From Larix kaempferi (Eukaryota; Streptophyta; Pinopsida; Pinales; Pinaceae): DNA of 64,000 bases. Position numbers and translations under genes: made by a program. The stretch covers positions 29,320,001 to 29,384,000 of the forward strand of contig BSBM01000372.1 in assembly GCA_027924585.1 (NCBI GenBank), in the 5' to 3' direction. Each line of letters begins with the position of its first letter. Positions within the stretch are counted from its first letter, which is position 1. Under the pieces are notes generated by a model that ran no database searches, had not been told where the DNA came from, and saw only the letters and a program-made list of their open reading frames with translations. This document shows positions 58,401-63,529 of the stretch, in pieces.

Positions 58401-59208
58401 TATGTTACTAGAGGGGGGGGGCTCATTATATAACAGTAACTTAACTTGGGGATTGGGAGGGGTAGGGCACTGTTTTTTTCTTTTCTGGGGGCAAAGAGTC
58501 TGAACCAGTTAAACTGGTTGAACCACTCTGTCAACCATTTGAACCCATTTGTGAACCAGTCCAACCAATTTTTGAACCAGCCAGTTCCCATACTGTATTG
58601 ATCAGTTTTTAATAGACTAGTATAAATCTGACCGAGGATGGGAAAATGGCCCTTGCTTCATATTACATCTCACAGTACGTAGTATTATCCTTCTATATCG
58701 TATCTTCTCGCTCTGTAATTGACCAAATGAGAACCCAACATGATAGTACTCTCATGTTTGACTCCAGATCCCAGAGACTTGAAGTTGAAATTATGTACAT
58801 ACATATGCCAGAAAGGCACTAAAGAAGGATATCGATGAATATGTGCTACAAGTCACTTGTTCCATGAAAACTTCTAAGAATGGTTTTTAATCAGAATATG
58901 ACAGTAATGCACTCATTTCAAAAAACTTATGATGCATTAGTGATATGTCAGTAAGTCGTCTTGACAGACATGATATGAATGAGCTGTCTTATTTACATTA
59001 CATTGTGGACTAATGTCATGGACGAAAGTACATCCATTACATGTAAAACTGCAACATAAGACAAATGTGAAAAGCATAATGCACAACAATAAAAAGGACT
59101 CAAACATTAAATGAGCAAAATTCAGAGAAAATGCCAAGAGCTTACCCCACAAAGAGGTACTGAAGCAGTTCCAGCATGTGGCCCCCCTAATGATATCATG
59201 TTATAAAC
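16278..59208 (-). CDS. PPT1: Palmitoyl-protein thioesterase (PPT1 family), C-terminal 190 residues in six exons; gene 5' part not in view
   Basis: The family removes palmitate from S-acylated cysteines and in eukaryotes acts in the lysosome or vacuole. The coding join on the minus strand is 59208-59146, 50869-50804, 50633-50595, 16890-16768, 16656-16564, 16466-16278. Every junction is GT-AG and phase 0, and the joined protein runs colinearly through the family blocks [73 protein letters not shown] and GNHL. The Asp of FEHD (16645-16647) and the His of GNHL (16380-16382) match the catalytic Asp and His of the family triad. The nucleophile Ser (a GxSxG-like motif) lies upstream of the first exon seen and was not found in 59209-64000. 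The usual length is about 300 residues, so roughly 110-120 are missing on the right. No stop or frameshift is present in the six exons, so the gene looks functional. Two introns are very large (33.7 and 8.3 kb). Confidence 0.93.
16564..16656 (-). CDS. PPT1: PPT1 exon encoding the catalytic Asp (31 codons)
   Basis: The exon reads [18 protein letters not shown], then a short variable stretch ending ILPANE. Asp at exon residue 4 aligns with the catalytic Asp of the family. The acceptor is TAG at 16659-16657 and the donor is GAG|GTAAAT. It is separated from the last exon by a 97 bp intron and from the previous exon by a 111 bp intron. Confidence 0.93.
16768..16890 (-). CDS. PPT1: PPT1 exon (41 codons) just downstream of the 33.7 kb intron
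   Basis: The exon reads [18 protein letters not shown] and ends [11 protein letters not shown]. The acceptor is CTGCAG at the 3' end of the giant intron and the donor is ATG|GTAAGT. The reading frame continues from the [13 protein letters not shown] exon 33.7 kb away, which is the expected next block in the family. Confidence 0.93.
16891..20340. other. Intronic stretch without a recognised element
   Basis: It holds scattered short open frames only. Around 18960-19130 there are repeated 'gtttgag' and 'ttcgag' words that may be the decayed left part of the hAT-like element ending at 20468. A short GA run lies at 20150-20162. Confidence 0.35.
20345..20468. mobile_element. Right-end fragment of the 55446-56601 hAT-like family
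   Basis: The segment from CCGAACCTCATC through AATTCGAATTCAAATCGAAT to AACCATGTCACCTAG matches the last ~110 bp of the element at 55446-56601 in order and spacing. No left end could be placed with confidence. Confidence 0.6.
20923..21649 (+). repeat. 5' LTR of the LARD-like element
   Basis: It begins TGTTAGAACAAATAACCC and ends just before TATGGTATCAAAGC. Its first ~430 bp are repeated at 22691-23140. A TATATATT near 21465-21475 could be the promoter TATA element. Confidence 0.8.
21651..21664 (+). other. Primer binding site of the LARD-like element
   Basis: ATGGTATCAAAGCAG differs by one base from the Met tRNA site used by the other Copia elements in the window. Confidence 0.7.
21719..21872 (+). 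repeat. Seven degenerate ~22 bp repeats around GCAGCCATCAAA
   Basis: TTTGCAGCCATCAAAGAAGT-like units repeat about seven times with variants such as GTAGCCACCAAA and GCATCCACCAAA. Within the overlapping open frame they encode runs such as [19 protein letters not shown]. Confidence 0.75.
22691..23140 (+). repeat. Truncated 3' LTR of the LARD-like element
   Basis: It follows the purine run TATGGAGGGG and starts TATTAGAGAAAATAACCC, so the terminal TG has mutated to TA. It matches the 5' LTR until near 23130 and then diverges abruptly. Confidence 0.75.
23141..23949. other. No gene recognised; left flank of solo LTR A
   Basis: This segment was contiguous with 28199 onward before LTR A inserted, as shown by the CCCAC duplication. 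It may belong to the same Gypsy element whose 3' end lies at 28199-28901, but no pol motif could be read here. Confidence 0.35.
23950..28193 (-). mobile_element. Solo LTR 'A' (Gypsy family, inverted), TSD CCCAC
   Basis: The segment runs from TGTTGCCACCG to GTGGATAACA with CCCAC on both sides (23945-23949 and 28194-28198). Read on the minus strand it aligns end to end with LTRs B and C: start near TGTTATCC, the AATTATG/GATGAG block, the GAGCACCCC block, the box at 27240-27290, and the final TTGCCCCCAAGG-like/GGTGGCAACA block. After removing the 880 bp MITE inside, its length is about 3.35 kb, near that of B and C. No internal domain or second LTR is present, so it is a solo LTR left by LTR-LTR recombination. 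Confidence 0.88.
25252..26131. mobile_element. Non-autonomous hAT-type MITE with CCGGTT-rich ends (inside LTR A)
   Basis: The terminal inverted repeats start CAATGTTACAAAAACTG on the left and CAATGTTATAAAAACCGG on the right, read inwards. The 8 bp target duplications are GTGTTGTG (25244-25251) and GCGTTGTG (26132-26139), differing at one base. The terminal ~120 bp at each end are crowded with variants of AACCGGT or ACCAG. There is no transposase. The 8 bp duplication and CA(A/G)TG termini fit hAT. Confidence 0.85.
28199..28901 (+). pseudogene. Ty3/Gypsy integrase C-terminus and 3' internal end
   Basis: From 28432 the frame reads [16 protein letters not shown], then [33 protein letters not shown], the usual end of Gypsy integrase (GD-VWL and HDVFHVS-LK blocks). 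The frame stops at 28716. A purine-rich GGGGAGAATAGTAAG at 28887-28901 lies directly before TGTTACC of LTR B and is the polypurine tract. Upstream sequence to 28199 is degraded; further 5' domains are not visible. Confidence 0.75.
28940..30058 (-). repeat. 3' LTR of Copia-1
   Basis: The 1119 bp copy is nearly identical to 34457-35577. It carries about a dozen degenerate copies of a CTCGA-(3 to 5 nt)-GTGC motif between 29270 and 29710. The final codons of pol (GKREC and stop) run 6 bases into it. Confidence 0.95.
30053..30826 (-). pseudogene. Copia-1 end of RT and RNase H (separated from the main frame)
   Basis: The 257-codon frame covers the RT-RNase H connection ([26 protein letters not shown]) and RNase H. 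The RNase H acidic residues are Asp in GFTDSDWAG (residues 100-102), Glu in [10 protein letters not shown] (141) and Asp in IYCDNQSC (177). It ends [14 protein letters not shown]. It is cut off from the preceding 1122-codon frame by a one-base deletion near 30901-30906 and an in-frame stop at 30863-30865. Confidence 0.93.
30059..30070 (-). other. Polypurine tract of Copia-1
   Basis: The minus strand reads GGTAAGAGGGAG immediately before the 3' LTR start TGTTAG. Confidence 0.75.
30868..34236 (-). pseudogene. Copia-1 gag-protease-integrase-RT polyprotein, 1122 open codons
   Basis: Domains by residue: gag capsid-like region 1-160; CCHC zinc knuckle 213-226 (C213, C216, H221, C226); aspartic protease DSG at 301-303; HHCC pre-integrase zinc finger about 434-469; integrase with Asp496, residue 561 and Glu597; serine/threonine/glycine-rich linker 740-820; RT from about 909 with YVDD at 1074-1077. 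The second integrase catalytic position is Asn561 (32554-32556) in NNGGEY, where the family and the related Copia-2 have Asp. The 3' end runs out of frame after MHYYLG. The true gag start is further upstream (34331), cut off by a small deletion near 34240. So RT may be intact, but the polyprotein and integrase are not. Confidence 0.95.
34237..34331 (-). pseudogene. Copia-1 gag N-terminus, disrupted
   Basis: The ATG at 34331 starts [20 protein letters not shown], matching the gag start of Copia-2. The frame reaches LEENE and then a stop at about 34240. Copia-2 has a LWEEVV block here, so around 16 bases have been lost in Copia-1, removing the frame between the start codon and the long polyprotein. 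Confidence 0.85.
34441..34456 (-). other. Primer binding site of Copia-1
   Basis: The minus strand reads TGGTATCAGAGC one base after the 5' LTR end. Confidence 0.9.
34457..35577 (-). repeat. 5' LTR of Copia-1
   Basis: The 1121 bp copy carries the same degenerate motif array as the 3' LTR, between about 34790 and 35230. Confidence 0.95.
35583..38401 (+). repeat. Middle part of LTR B
   Basis: It begins GAGCCGCCAGAG, colinear with GAGCCGCCAAAG at 38438 in LTR C. Further shared blocks include CACCTCCAAAGCTGG, the GGGGATGCTCG box near 36090, and AAAGAGATTCTTGGG near 37825. The 125-codon open frame at 36157-36534 lies within the LTR and has no recognised domain. It contains the box at 36475-36505 that is found inverted in LTR A (27240-27290). 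Confidence 0.8.
38402..41903 (+). mobile_element. Solo LTR 'C' (Gypsy family), TSD CACCC
   Basis: The 3502 bp LTR runs from TGTTACCACTTG to GGCGGCAACA with CACCC on both sides (38397-38401, 41904-41908). It is in the same orientation as LTR B and inserted into it, near its 3' end. There is no internal domain, no primer binding site after it and no polypurine tract before it, so it is a solo LTR. All open frames within it are short and unrecognised. Confidence 0.92.
41909..42340 (+). repeat. 3' end of LTR B
   Basis: The last 170 bp (GGTCTACCCCCCTTGG through CTTGCCCCCAAGG to GGTGGCAACA) matches the end of LTR C at 41745-41903 and, inverted, 23950-24130 in LTR A. Confidence 0.82.
42341..42816 (+). 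repeat. LTR-like sequence interrupted by Copia-2; no gene
   Basis: It contains TATAAAGGAGG (42578) followed by a T-rich stretch and GTAATACAATCTC, a typical LTR promoter and leader look. It ends at the ATGCA target site of Copia-2. No other copy was recognised. Confidence 0.4.
42817..43879 (-). repeat. 3' LTR of Copia-2
   Basis: The 1063 bp copy has about 13 degenerate CTCGA...GTGC motifs between 43145 and 43555, often next to a TTGTACGG or CTGTACAG word. It has ~36 bp near 43505-43545 that the 5' LTR lacks. Confidence 0.93.
43880..44761 (-). pseudogene. Copia-2 end of RT and RNase H, fragmented
   Basis: Pieces read [20 protein letters not shown] and DCRPMSTP (44761-44549), [15 protein letters not shown] to [10 protein letters not shown] (44539-44339), and [25 protein letters not shown] and YCDNHS (44329-44099), separated by stops. 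The rest to 43880 is in broken frame and ends in the same KREC-like purine-rich border. Confidence 0.9.
44762..45755 (-). pseudogene. Copia-2 reverse transcriptase, fragmented
   Basis: The frame 45755-45099 carries the linker and RT N-terminal half (WKIY-type [18 protein letters not shown], then [19 protein letters not shown]), and 45098-44898 continues with [20 protein letters not shown] and [15 protein letters not shown] stop at 45099-45101 and a frameshift at about 44900 break it. The YVDD region lies in 44820-44890 with a further change (YVDGLF-like). Confidence 0.9.
45890..47190 (-). pseudogene. Copia-2 protease and integrase, interrupted
   Basis: The 307-codon frame (47190-46267) has the protease DSGASSH, pre-integrase [11 protein letters not shown], the first Asp in HTDICGP and the second catalytic Asp in RSDNGGEY. 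The frame stops at 46267 just after EGIQR; the Glu block lies in the broken stretch to 46157, and 46156-45890 holds the C-terminal [10 protein letters not shown] and [14 protein letters not shown] blocks. It retains the Asp that Copia-1 has lost. Confidence 0.92.
47160..48101 (-). pseudogene. Copia-2 gag, interrupted at the zinc knuckle
   Basis: The frame from the ATG at 48101 reads [20 protein letters not shown] through [18 protein letters not shown] and stops at 47493. After the break, 47471-47160 reads [10 protein letters not shown] and the KKDLSKI linker, but the CCHC knuckle is damaged by a small deletion and frameshift near 47360 (only [12 protein letters not shown] is left). Confidence 0.92.
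48199..48212 (-). other. Primer binding site of Copia-2
   Basis: The minus strand reads TGGTATCAGAGC directly after the 5' LTR. Confidence 0.88.
48213..49239 (-). repeat. 5' LTR of Copia-2
   Basis: The 1027 bp copy has the degenerate CTCGA...GTGC array between about 48540 and 48910. Confidence 0.93.
49535..50450. mobile_element. GC-rich-ended hAT-type MITE, TSD CTATGTAG
   Basis: The termini are CAATGTTCCACC on the left and CAGTGTTCCACGGGG on the right, read inwards. The 8 bp duplication CTATGTAG is exact (49527-49534, 50451-50458). Both ends are rich in GGGACG/CGTCCC words while the centre is very AT-rich. There is no transposase. The overlapping minus-strand open frames near 50162-50467 arise from the GC-rich end and are not believed to be genes. 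It lies 145 bp from a PPT1 exon. Confidence 0.92.
50595..50633 (-). CDS. PPT1: PPT1 micro-exon (13 codons)
   Basis: The 39 bp exon encodes exactly [13 protein letters not shown], one of the most conserved blocks of plant PPT1. The acceptor is TATGCAG and the donor ACG|GTGAGT. It would be missed by ORF-based prediction. It lies 170 bp from the upstream exon. Confidence 0.92.
50804..50869 (-). CDS. PPT1: PPT1 exon (22 codons)
   Basis: The exon encodes [22 protein letters not shown], which precedes the EHLAPSGY block in the family. The acceptor is CTTCTCAG and the donor GCAG|GTCTGC. The phase is 0 at both ends. Confidence 0.9.
50870..52171. other. Intronic stretch with no recognised element
   Basis: The minus-strand open frames at 51092-51507 do not match PPT1 or any domain. 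The sequence is AT-rich and unrepeated within the window. Confidence 0.4.
52172..52755 (+). repeat. Left Copia-like LTR with ~300 bp of extra sequence
   Basis: It aligns with 56945-57240 except for about 300 bp (near 52310-52620) absent from the right copy. That extra stretch contains a TATGGGGGAGATG purine run and five GTGAT pentamers (52368-52392), so it may itself be a retroelement fragment. It ends TTACA. Confidence 0.6.
52756..52767 (+). other. Primer binding site
   Basis: TGGTATCAGATC directly follows the LTR end TTACA and differs by one base from the usual Met tRNA site. Confidence 0.65.
53255..55437 (+). repeat. LTR-like repeat related to 3641-5440
   Basis: A TGTTGATTGAGTTGTCATTG start is followed by about 1.3 kb rich in 'gaagccc', 'cttgaag' and 'catgg' words, a 'gaggtcggccc' block at 54685, a TATA-like ATTTATA region, and repeated 'gctctgaa' and 'gccgcag' words. 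The order parallels 3641-5440. The open frames on both strands are not domain-like. Confidence 0.4.
55446..56601. mobile_element. hAT-like element with GC-rich core, TSD GTCGTCCC/GTCATCCC
   Basis: The inverted ends CTATGTCACAGGGTTCG and CTATGTCACATGGTTTGG (read inwards) lie between 8 bp near-duplications (55438-55445, 56602-56609, one mismatch). The subterminal regions are full of AATTCGAA and CCGAA words. The core 55735-56095 is much richer in G, C and CpG than its surroundings. The target sequence also occurs at about 56650-56690, where a similar 8 bp site is uninterrupted. No transposase was seen. Confidence 0.75.
55891..55982. repeat. 41 bp direct repeat, period 51, in the GC-rich core
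   Basis: TGGAAGTGTCACGGCCCACA and the next ~21 bases occur at 55891 and again at 55942, apparently without change. Confidence 0.9.
56945..57240 (+). repeat. Right Copia-like LTR
   Basis: It is the partner of 52172-52755 without the extra ~300 bp. It starts TGTTAG and ends GAAATCA. Confidence 0.6.
57370..57720 (+). promoter_or_regulatory. LTR-type promoter fragment with TATA box in a hairpin
   Basis: TTATTAGACTCTCCTAGA occurs twice (57369 and 57419). It is followed by TATAAATA (57478-57485), which overlaps a 13 bp inverted repeat, ATAAATAGAGAGG (57479-57491) against CCTCTCTATTTAT (57497-57509), with a 5 base loop. A GA-rich leader follows. The layout suggests the promoter part of an LTR, but no partner copy is in the window. 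Confidence 0.45.
57785..58680. mobile_element. Tandemly duplicated MITE of the 25252-26131 family, with flank
   Basis: Two copies (about 57785-58112 and 58155-58605) each begin CAAA(G/A)TAGTA, contain AAATACATAAAATATG or AAATCCATAAAATATG and an AAACCATTA(A/G)ACACCAAAT block, and end with CCCATACTGTA and CAGTTTTTAATC/A. The same blocks are in the element at 25252-26131. The similarity continues into the right flank of both (GGATGGGAAAATGGC, TTGCTTCAT), so the element was duplicated together with flanking DNA. Confidence 0.7.
59146..59208 (-). CDS. PPT1: PPT1 exon (21 codons), most 5' exon recognised
   Basis: The exon encodes [21 protein letters not shown], the block just after the nucleophile region in the family. 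The acceptor is GGACAG and the donor is GGG|GTAAGC. The frame joins without a gap to TSFICAL in the next exon. The preceding exon, with the catalytic Ser, was looked for on the minus strand up to 64000 and not found. Confidence 0.92.
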
Positions 59209-60302
59209 CTGTCCAAACATTAAATGTGTTTATATGGCTCTGTGATGCAACAAGCAGAATATTACTTTAAAAAAGAATAGCATAATGGAAACCCCATGTT
59301 GACTAAGAGAGAATGTAAACAACACCTTTCCCACTTGCTAATAGAACAAATGAAGTTAGCAATAAATTAACCTTACTCATTTGATTTCCACAGAGAAGAG
59401 TGAGTGATTAAGGAAGGAAATTGACTCTTTATCTGAAGAACACTTTAAATTCACCCCAGAGAGACCATGATAAAACGAAAACGAATGTAGGTTGCAAAAC
59501 CTGAGTTTGGTTTCATGTATGCCTTTATATATCTAAATTGACTTATGAGAAATGTTTAGGTACCTTGGATTTGTATCTTATGTAAGTAAGCAAAGGATGT
59601 TAAGGGCATTTGAAAAACCACCGTGATTTTGCAGGTATTACAGGTGCAATTTGAACAAATAAAAGGAGCAATACTGCAGATTACACAACAGAACTCATAG
59701 GTTTTAAGGCATTTAGAGTTACTTTATATACTTTGGATCTTTTCATCTAACAGATTTGAGTAAGGAAAAGCTGTCTACAAAACATAAGGAGAATGAATAC
59801 AAGCCTAGCTGCAACCTGCTCTTATAAAATTTAGATCCAATATCCAAGGATTAATGGAGTATTGAATACATAAAGGAGAATGTATTACATCAATGGACAA
59901 GAATGTTTACAAGTTTACAACCATGCTTTTTTGAATAATATACAGTTATAACTGCAATGGAGCTGTATTGGATTACTTTATTTTAGATGATACATTAGCA
60001 ATCTGGTTATGATACAAGCAACAGAGATATAAAGGCAATGAAAGGATATGGGATACTAAACCCAATCAGCCCATGTGCGTTTCCAGGGACGAAGGCACTA
60101 CAGCAATACTAGGGTTAATGGTCATCAATACCGATAGTAGAGGGCCGAGGCAAGTGCCAAGGTTGGGTAACAACTTTTCAGATTCTCAATTTAAGAGCAT
60201 GTCCAACAGCGATAAGCATGTATTTTGGCTGAAGTTCCATAGAAAGTAATTAAGTCTGCACATATCAAAAGTTGGAGACAATTACAATGGAAGGTATTCT
60301 AT
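59209..60302. other. Intronic stretch upstream of the last PPT1 exon seen; nothing recognised
   Basis: No exon, long open frame or repeat copy was recognised. The nucleophile-Ser exon of PPT1 was looked for on the minus strand and not found. Confidence 0.4.
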
Positions 60303-60549
60303 GTTATTGGAGTATTAACACTCCAATACTACAGTTCCATACAAAAAGTTACATTAATATTGACTTTAATAAAGAGTAATTAGTAATAAGTTGCCACTGG
60401 TTAATAAAGTGGATAGGGCAATTATGTAACAGAACTATCAAATAAGTGAGATAAAAGGAGATCCACCTCATTGTATCCAATCAACTCCATTAATAATAAC
60501 TTCATATATTCCACATCTACCTTGTATCTCATGTAATTATTTTTAAAGC
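60303..60549 (+). repeat. Possible short Copia LTR with primer binding site
   Basis: TGTTATTGGAGTATTAACAC starts a ~245 bp segment whose first bases form an inverted repeat (ATTGGAGT/ACTCCAAT). It is followed at 60549-60562 by CAGTATCAGAGCAA, one base from the usual primer binding site. No second LTR or coding region was seen, so this is tentative. Confidence 0.4.
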
Positions 60550-60562
60550 AGTATCAGAGCAA

Positions 60563-61690
60563 TTCTCAACCTGAGCCTGGGGTCAAAGTGTGTGGGTCCA
60601 AGATTGAAAACCAAGATTCTGGGAGCAAGAAAAATTGCATGTCAAAAAGGCAGGGTATAAAGTTATAGAGTGCTTTTATGAAAAAAGAAACTAAAAAAAC
60701 AAAATATTTTTTTTTAAGTTGCAGTGTATTGAATAAAGTTTTTGGAAAAAACATAAAGGTAAGTTTGTGGAAGTACTGGAATAAAGCCGAAGTATAACAA
60801 AGAACAATGAAGAACAGAGGGAGAATTAATCCAGCATGACATGTGCACCAAACACAAACAACCGAGGAGGCAAGCATTTAAGAAGCACAATGGTAATTTT
60901 ATATATAACAGAGTTTTTTTTCCAAGAAAAATATCACATATTTGGTATTTGAAGGAGAAATCAAAATATACATTTCATATAATCTGGTTTCCATGCTTAC
61001 CCTTATTCATTCTTCTTCCTTACATCACTCTACTCTAATATACTTTTCTGTTATCGTAAACATAAACATACTTAGTAACTTATATTATTCTATTTTATTA
61101 TTATTTCCCCTTTATATGTTTATATTTTATTATAACTTATTATTATTTCCCCATCAGTTTGACTTCTCCCTTGCTTACTTTGACTTATTTTACTTTGCCT
61201 TATAAAAAAATTTACTATTTTCTTCTACACTATTCCCATGGCTAATTACACATCTTTAAATATTTCTCGGCACCATTATTTTCACTTATCTATCAGCTCT
61301 TACTTGATCCCCTGACGCTGGGTGGAGTGTCCACTCGAAACACTGGGACGTTTCTAAACTTGAACACAGTGTATTCCAGAAACCCTAATAATAATAATAA
61401 TAATAATATACATACCTTCTCGGCAACTTGGCACATCAGAGATATAGATCTCTTTTTTCCTAATAACAATAGACATATAGAGTCATAGACTTCTAAAAAC
61501 TGTCCAAGCTTACTTACATCCAAAAAAGACATAACAGCATTATATCAGAAAAGACATCAGTAGGCTTGTAGCCTGGCATTCTAAGATCTCAAACATTAGT
61601 TTCTGAACAGTAACTGGATCTACCCTACTCTACAGGCCTTTAATACAGGTTTATAACTTGTTCAGAAGAAGTCTTCCTTTTATCCATTCT
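60563..61690. other. No gene recognised; AAT microsatellite at 61385-61410
   Basis: The sequence is strongly AT-rich with short open frames. An (AAT)8-like run starts in 'cctaataataat' near 61385. Confidence 0.45.
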
Positions 61691-61699
61691 GATGTGATC

Positions 61700-62010
61700 A
61701 CTCGGCCTTATGAAGAGTAAAAGCTTCCATGGACAACTGATCTGCAATTTCATTCAATTCTCTGTACACGTGATGAAAAGAAACAGAATCAAACTGGTTT
61801 TTAACCTCCCTAAACTTTTCCATCAGTGGCTGAAGTAATAAGTTTTCTATGCTCTTCTTGCCATTTGCTCACTCAATTATAAGTTTGGAATCGCCCAACA
61901 CTTGAAGACTGCTGAACCCTTTTTCCAAAGCAAAAAATGTTTGGAAACATCTCATCCCACCCTCAAGCGAAAGTGATCTTGCTGATACCTTGCCAACCCC
62001 ATCAGCCCAC
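61700..62010 (-). pseudogene. LINE-type RNase H fragment
   Basis: Minus-strand reading gives VLGDSKLIIE (the Asp block of RVT_3-type RNase H), ANGKKSIENLLLQPLMEKF and FHHVYRELNEIADQLSMEAF (HVYRE-N--AD-L-K motif), preceded by a GMRCFQTFFALEKG block. These are in one frame apart from a stop after LIIE. This RNase H type is found at the end of plant non-LTR retrotransposons and in some host RNase H-like proteins. No reverse transcriptase was seen beside it. Confidence 0.7.
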
Positions 62011-62127
62011 GAGAGGCAAACATGTCACAAGTGCAGTTTGAACTTGGGTGAATGGGATAACAACTCCTCTTAGCCACCCAAGCGAGACCCAACTGACACT
62101 TTTATGCATAGCAAAGTTATATCTGCG

Positions 62128-62150
62128 AATATATATATATATATATATAT
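62128..62150. repeat. AT dinucleotide repeat
   Basis: A run of about ten AT units starts near 62130. A shorter one is at 58364-58380. Confidence 0.85.
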
Positions 62151-62599
62151 TGAATAAGATGGTAGAATCAATGATATTCGTGGACTAGGGCATCAAGGAA
62201 CCATTATGCAATTAGATATTAATCATATTATCAAAGACCAACATCTACAACAAATTGGAAAGTTACTTCAGTGCATGGAATCAAAGGAAAGGAAGTGATC
62301 AAGGACTGACACCGAAAATAATTATATATGGATGGATGGAGAATCATTAGTGACAGGAATACAACAGGAATATAAGAAAACCTATTACTTGGTTTCATCA
62401 CATGTAAAACCCTTAAACACAAAGCTTCAAGGACAAGCTTTTCAAAGGGGGGTACTATGTTATGGCCCTACTGGGGATATATATGGAGTTAAATGTATAT
62501 CTAATGGGGTTTAAATTCTGCGATAAATTGATGATTTTTCCATTCTTAACATTGTGCGGGCCACAAAAATCTATGGTAGCCCATGTCTAACATCGCGGA

Positions 62600-62809
62600 G
62601 GCAGAGAGATCGACCTGGCCGGTTTTAGACGGGCTCGGCCGGTTTGGACTAGTTCGGTACCGAACCGGTCAGTTCAAGCATCGGGTCAGTCGGTTCGGTA
62701 CCGAACTGCTCCCCAGGCCGAGTTTTCTGCCAGTTTGGGGTTTCAAATTGTCTGTCCGGTCAACACGGCCAGTTCCATTTCTGGTCGGACTGGTTTTTAA
62801 AACGTTGGT
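62600..62809. mobile_element. Fragment of a CCGGTT-rich MITE
   Basis: It has repeated GGCCGGTTT, GGTACCGAAC and CGGTCAGTTC words, and its right end, read inwards, is CAACGTTTTAAAAACCAGTC, which parallels the right terminus of the 25252-26131 element. No left terminus or target duplication was found. Nothing else was recognised from 62010 to 63260. Confidence 0.55.
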
Positions 62810-63529
62810 ATATATGATAGGATTTGGCCTAATAGGGGTCCACAAGTGCAATTAGTGAGAATATGTATATATAGAGGACAATGTAGTTATTATTTAGACA
62901 TGAACATATAATTTGGATATATGGATGTACTTGGGTTATGTTACCGCCTGGAAATGCATGTCTTATTTCACATTTTCATGGGCTTTCTTCTCTCACTAGC
63001 ACAACATAATATATTTAAAGTTCAGTGATAGCTATAGCCCTCGTGACTGTATAAATATACATTGACAGTCACAAGGTGAAAGGGTGTGACCCATGATGCT
63101 TCATCATTATTATTGTTATTATTACTTTATTACTATTATGGTACTACATTACTATTAGTTATTTACTATTTATTAATTATTATTATACATATATATTATA
63201 TGTATGTCTCATTGCCACCCCCTTCAAAGATGATTTGTCCCCTAAGCATTGTTGATGATAGCTACATCGATCGATTTCCTCTTCTTGATGTGTCTTCCCT
63301 GGTACTTCCATCTTCAATTTTGGAGGGTCGTCCTGGTTCTGGATTCAAGTTTGAATGTTGGCAACAATTGTTTGTAATGTGATTATAATGCTTATGAGTT
63401 CTATTTTTTCTCTTAATGTGGTGTCTAGCATTCATTAGTATGATATTTAAATGATTTTGATAAGTAAATATTTTTTCTTTGAAAATTTCATTTTTCGCCG
63501 GTTGAAATGGATCTACCTTGTGATAGAAG

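Larger units (their letters stand above)
50870..59145 (-). other. 8.3 kb intron of PPT1
   Basis: The donor is GGG|GTAAGC at 59145 and the acceptor CTTCTCAG at 50870. It contains a Copia-like LTR pair, an LTR-like repeat, a hAT-like element with a GC-rich core, an LTR promoter fragment and a duplicated MITE. No coding exon was found in it. Confidence 0.85.

Noticed and set aside
61430-61470. Minus-strand SLMCQVAEK followed by a good donor (AAG|GTATGT), as a possible upstream PPT1 exon
   Set aside because: The resemblance to the family's VCEKVK-type block is only a few residues, the spacing is wrong and no matching acceptor with an aligned upstream block is present.
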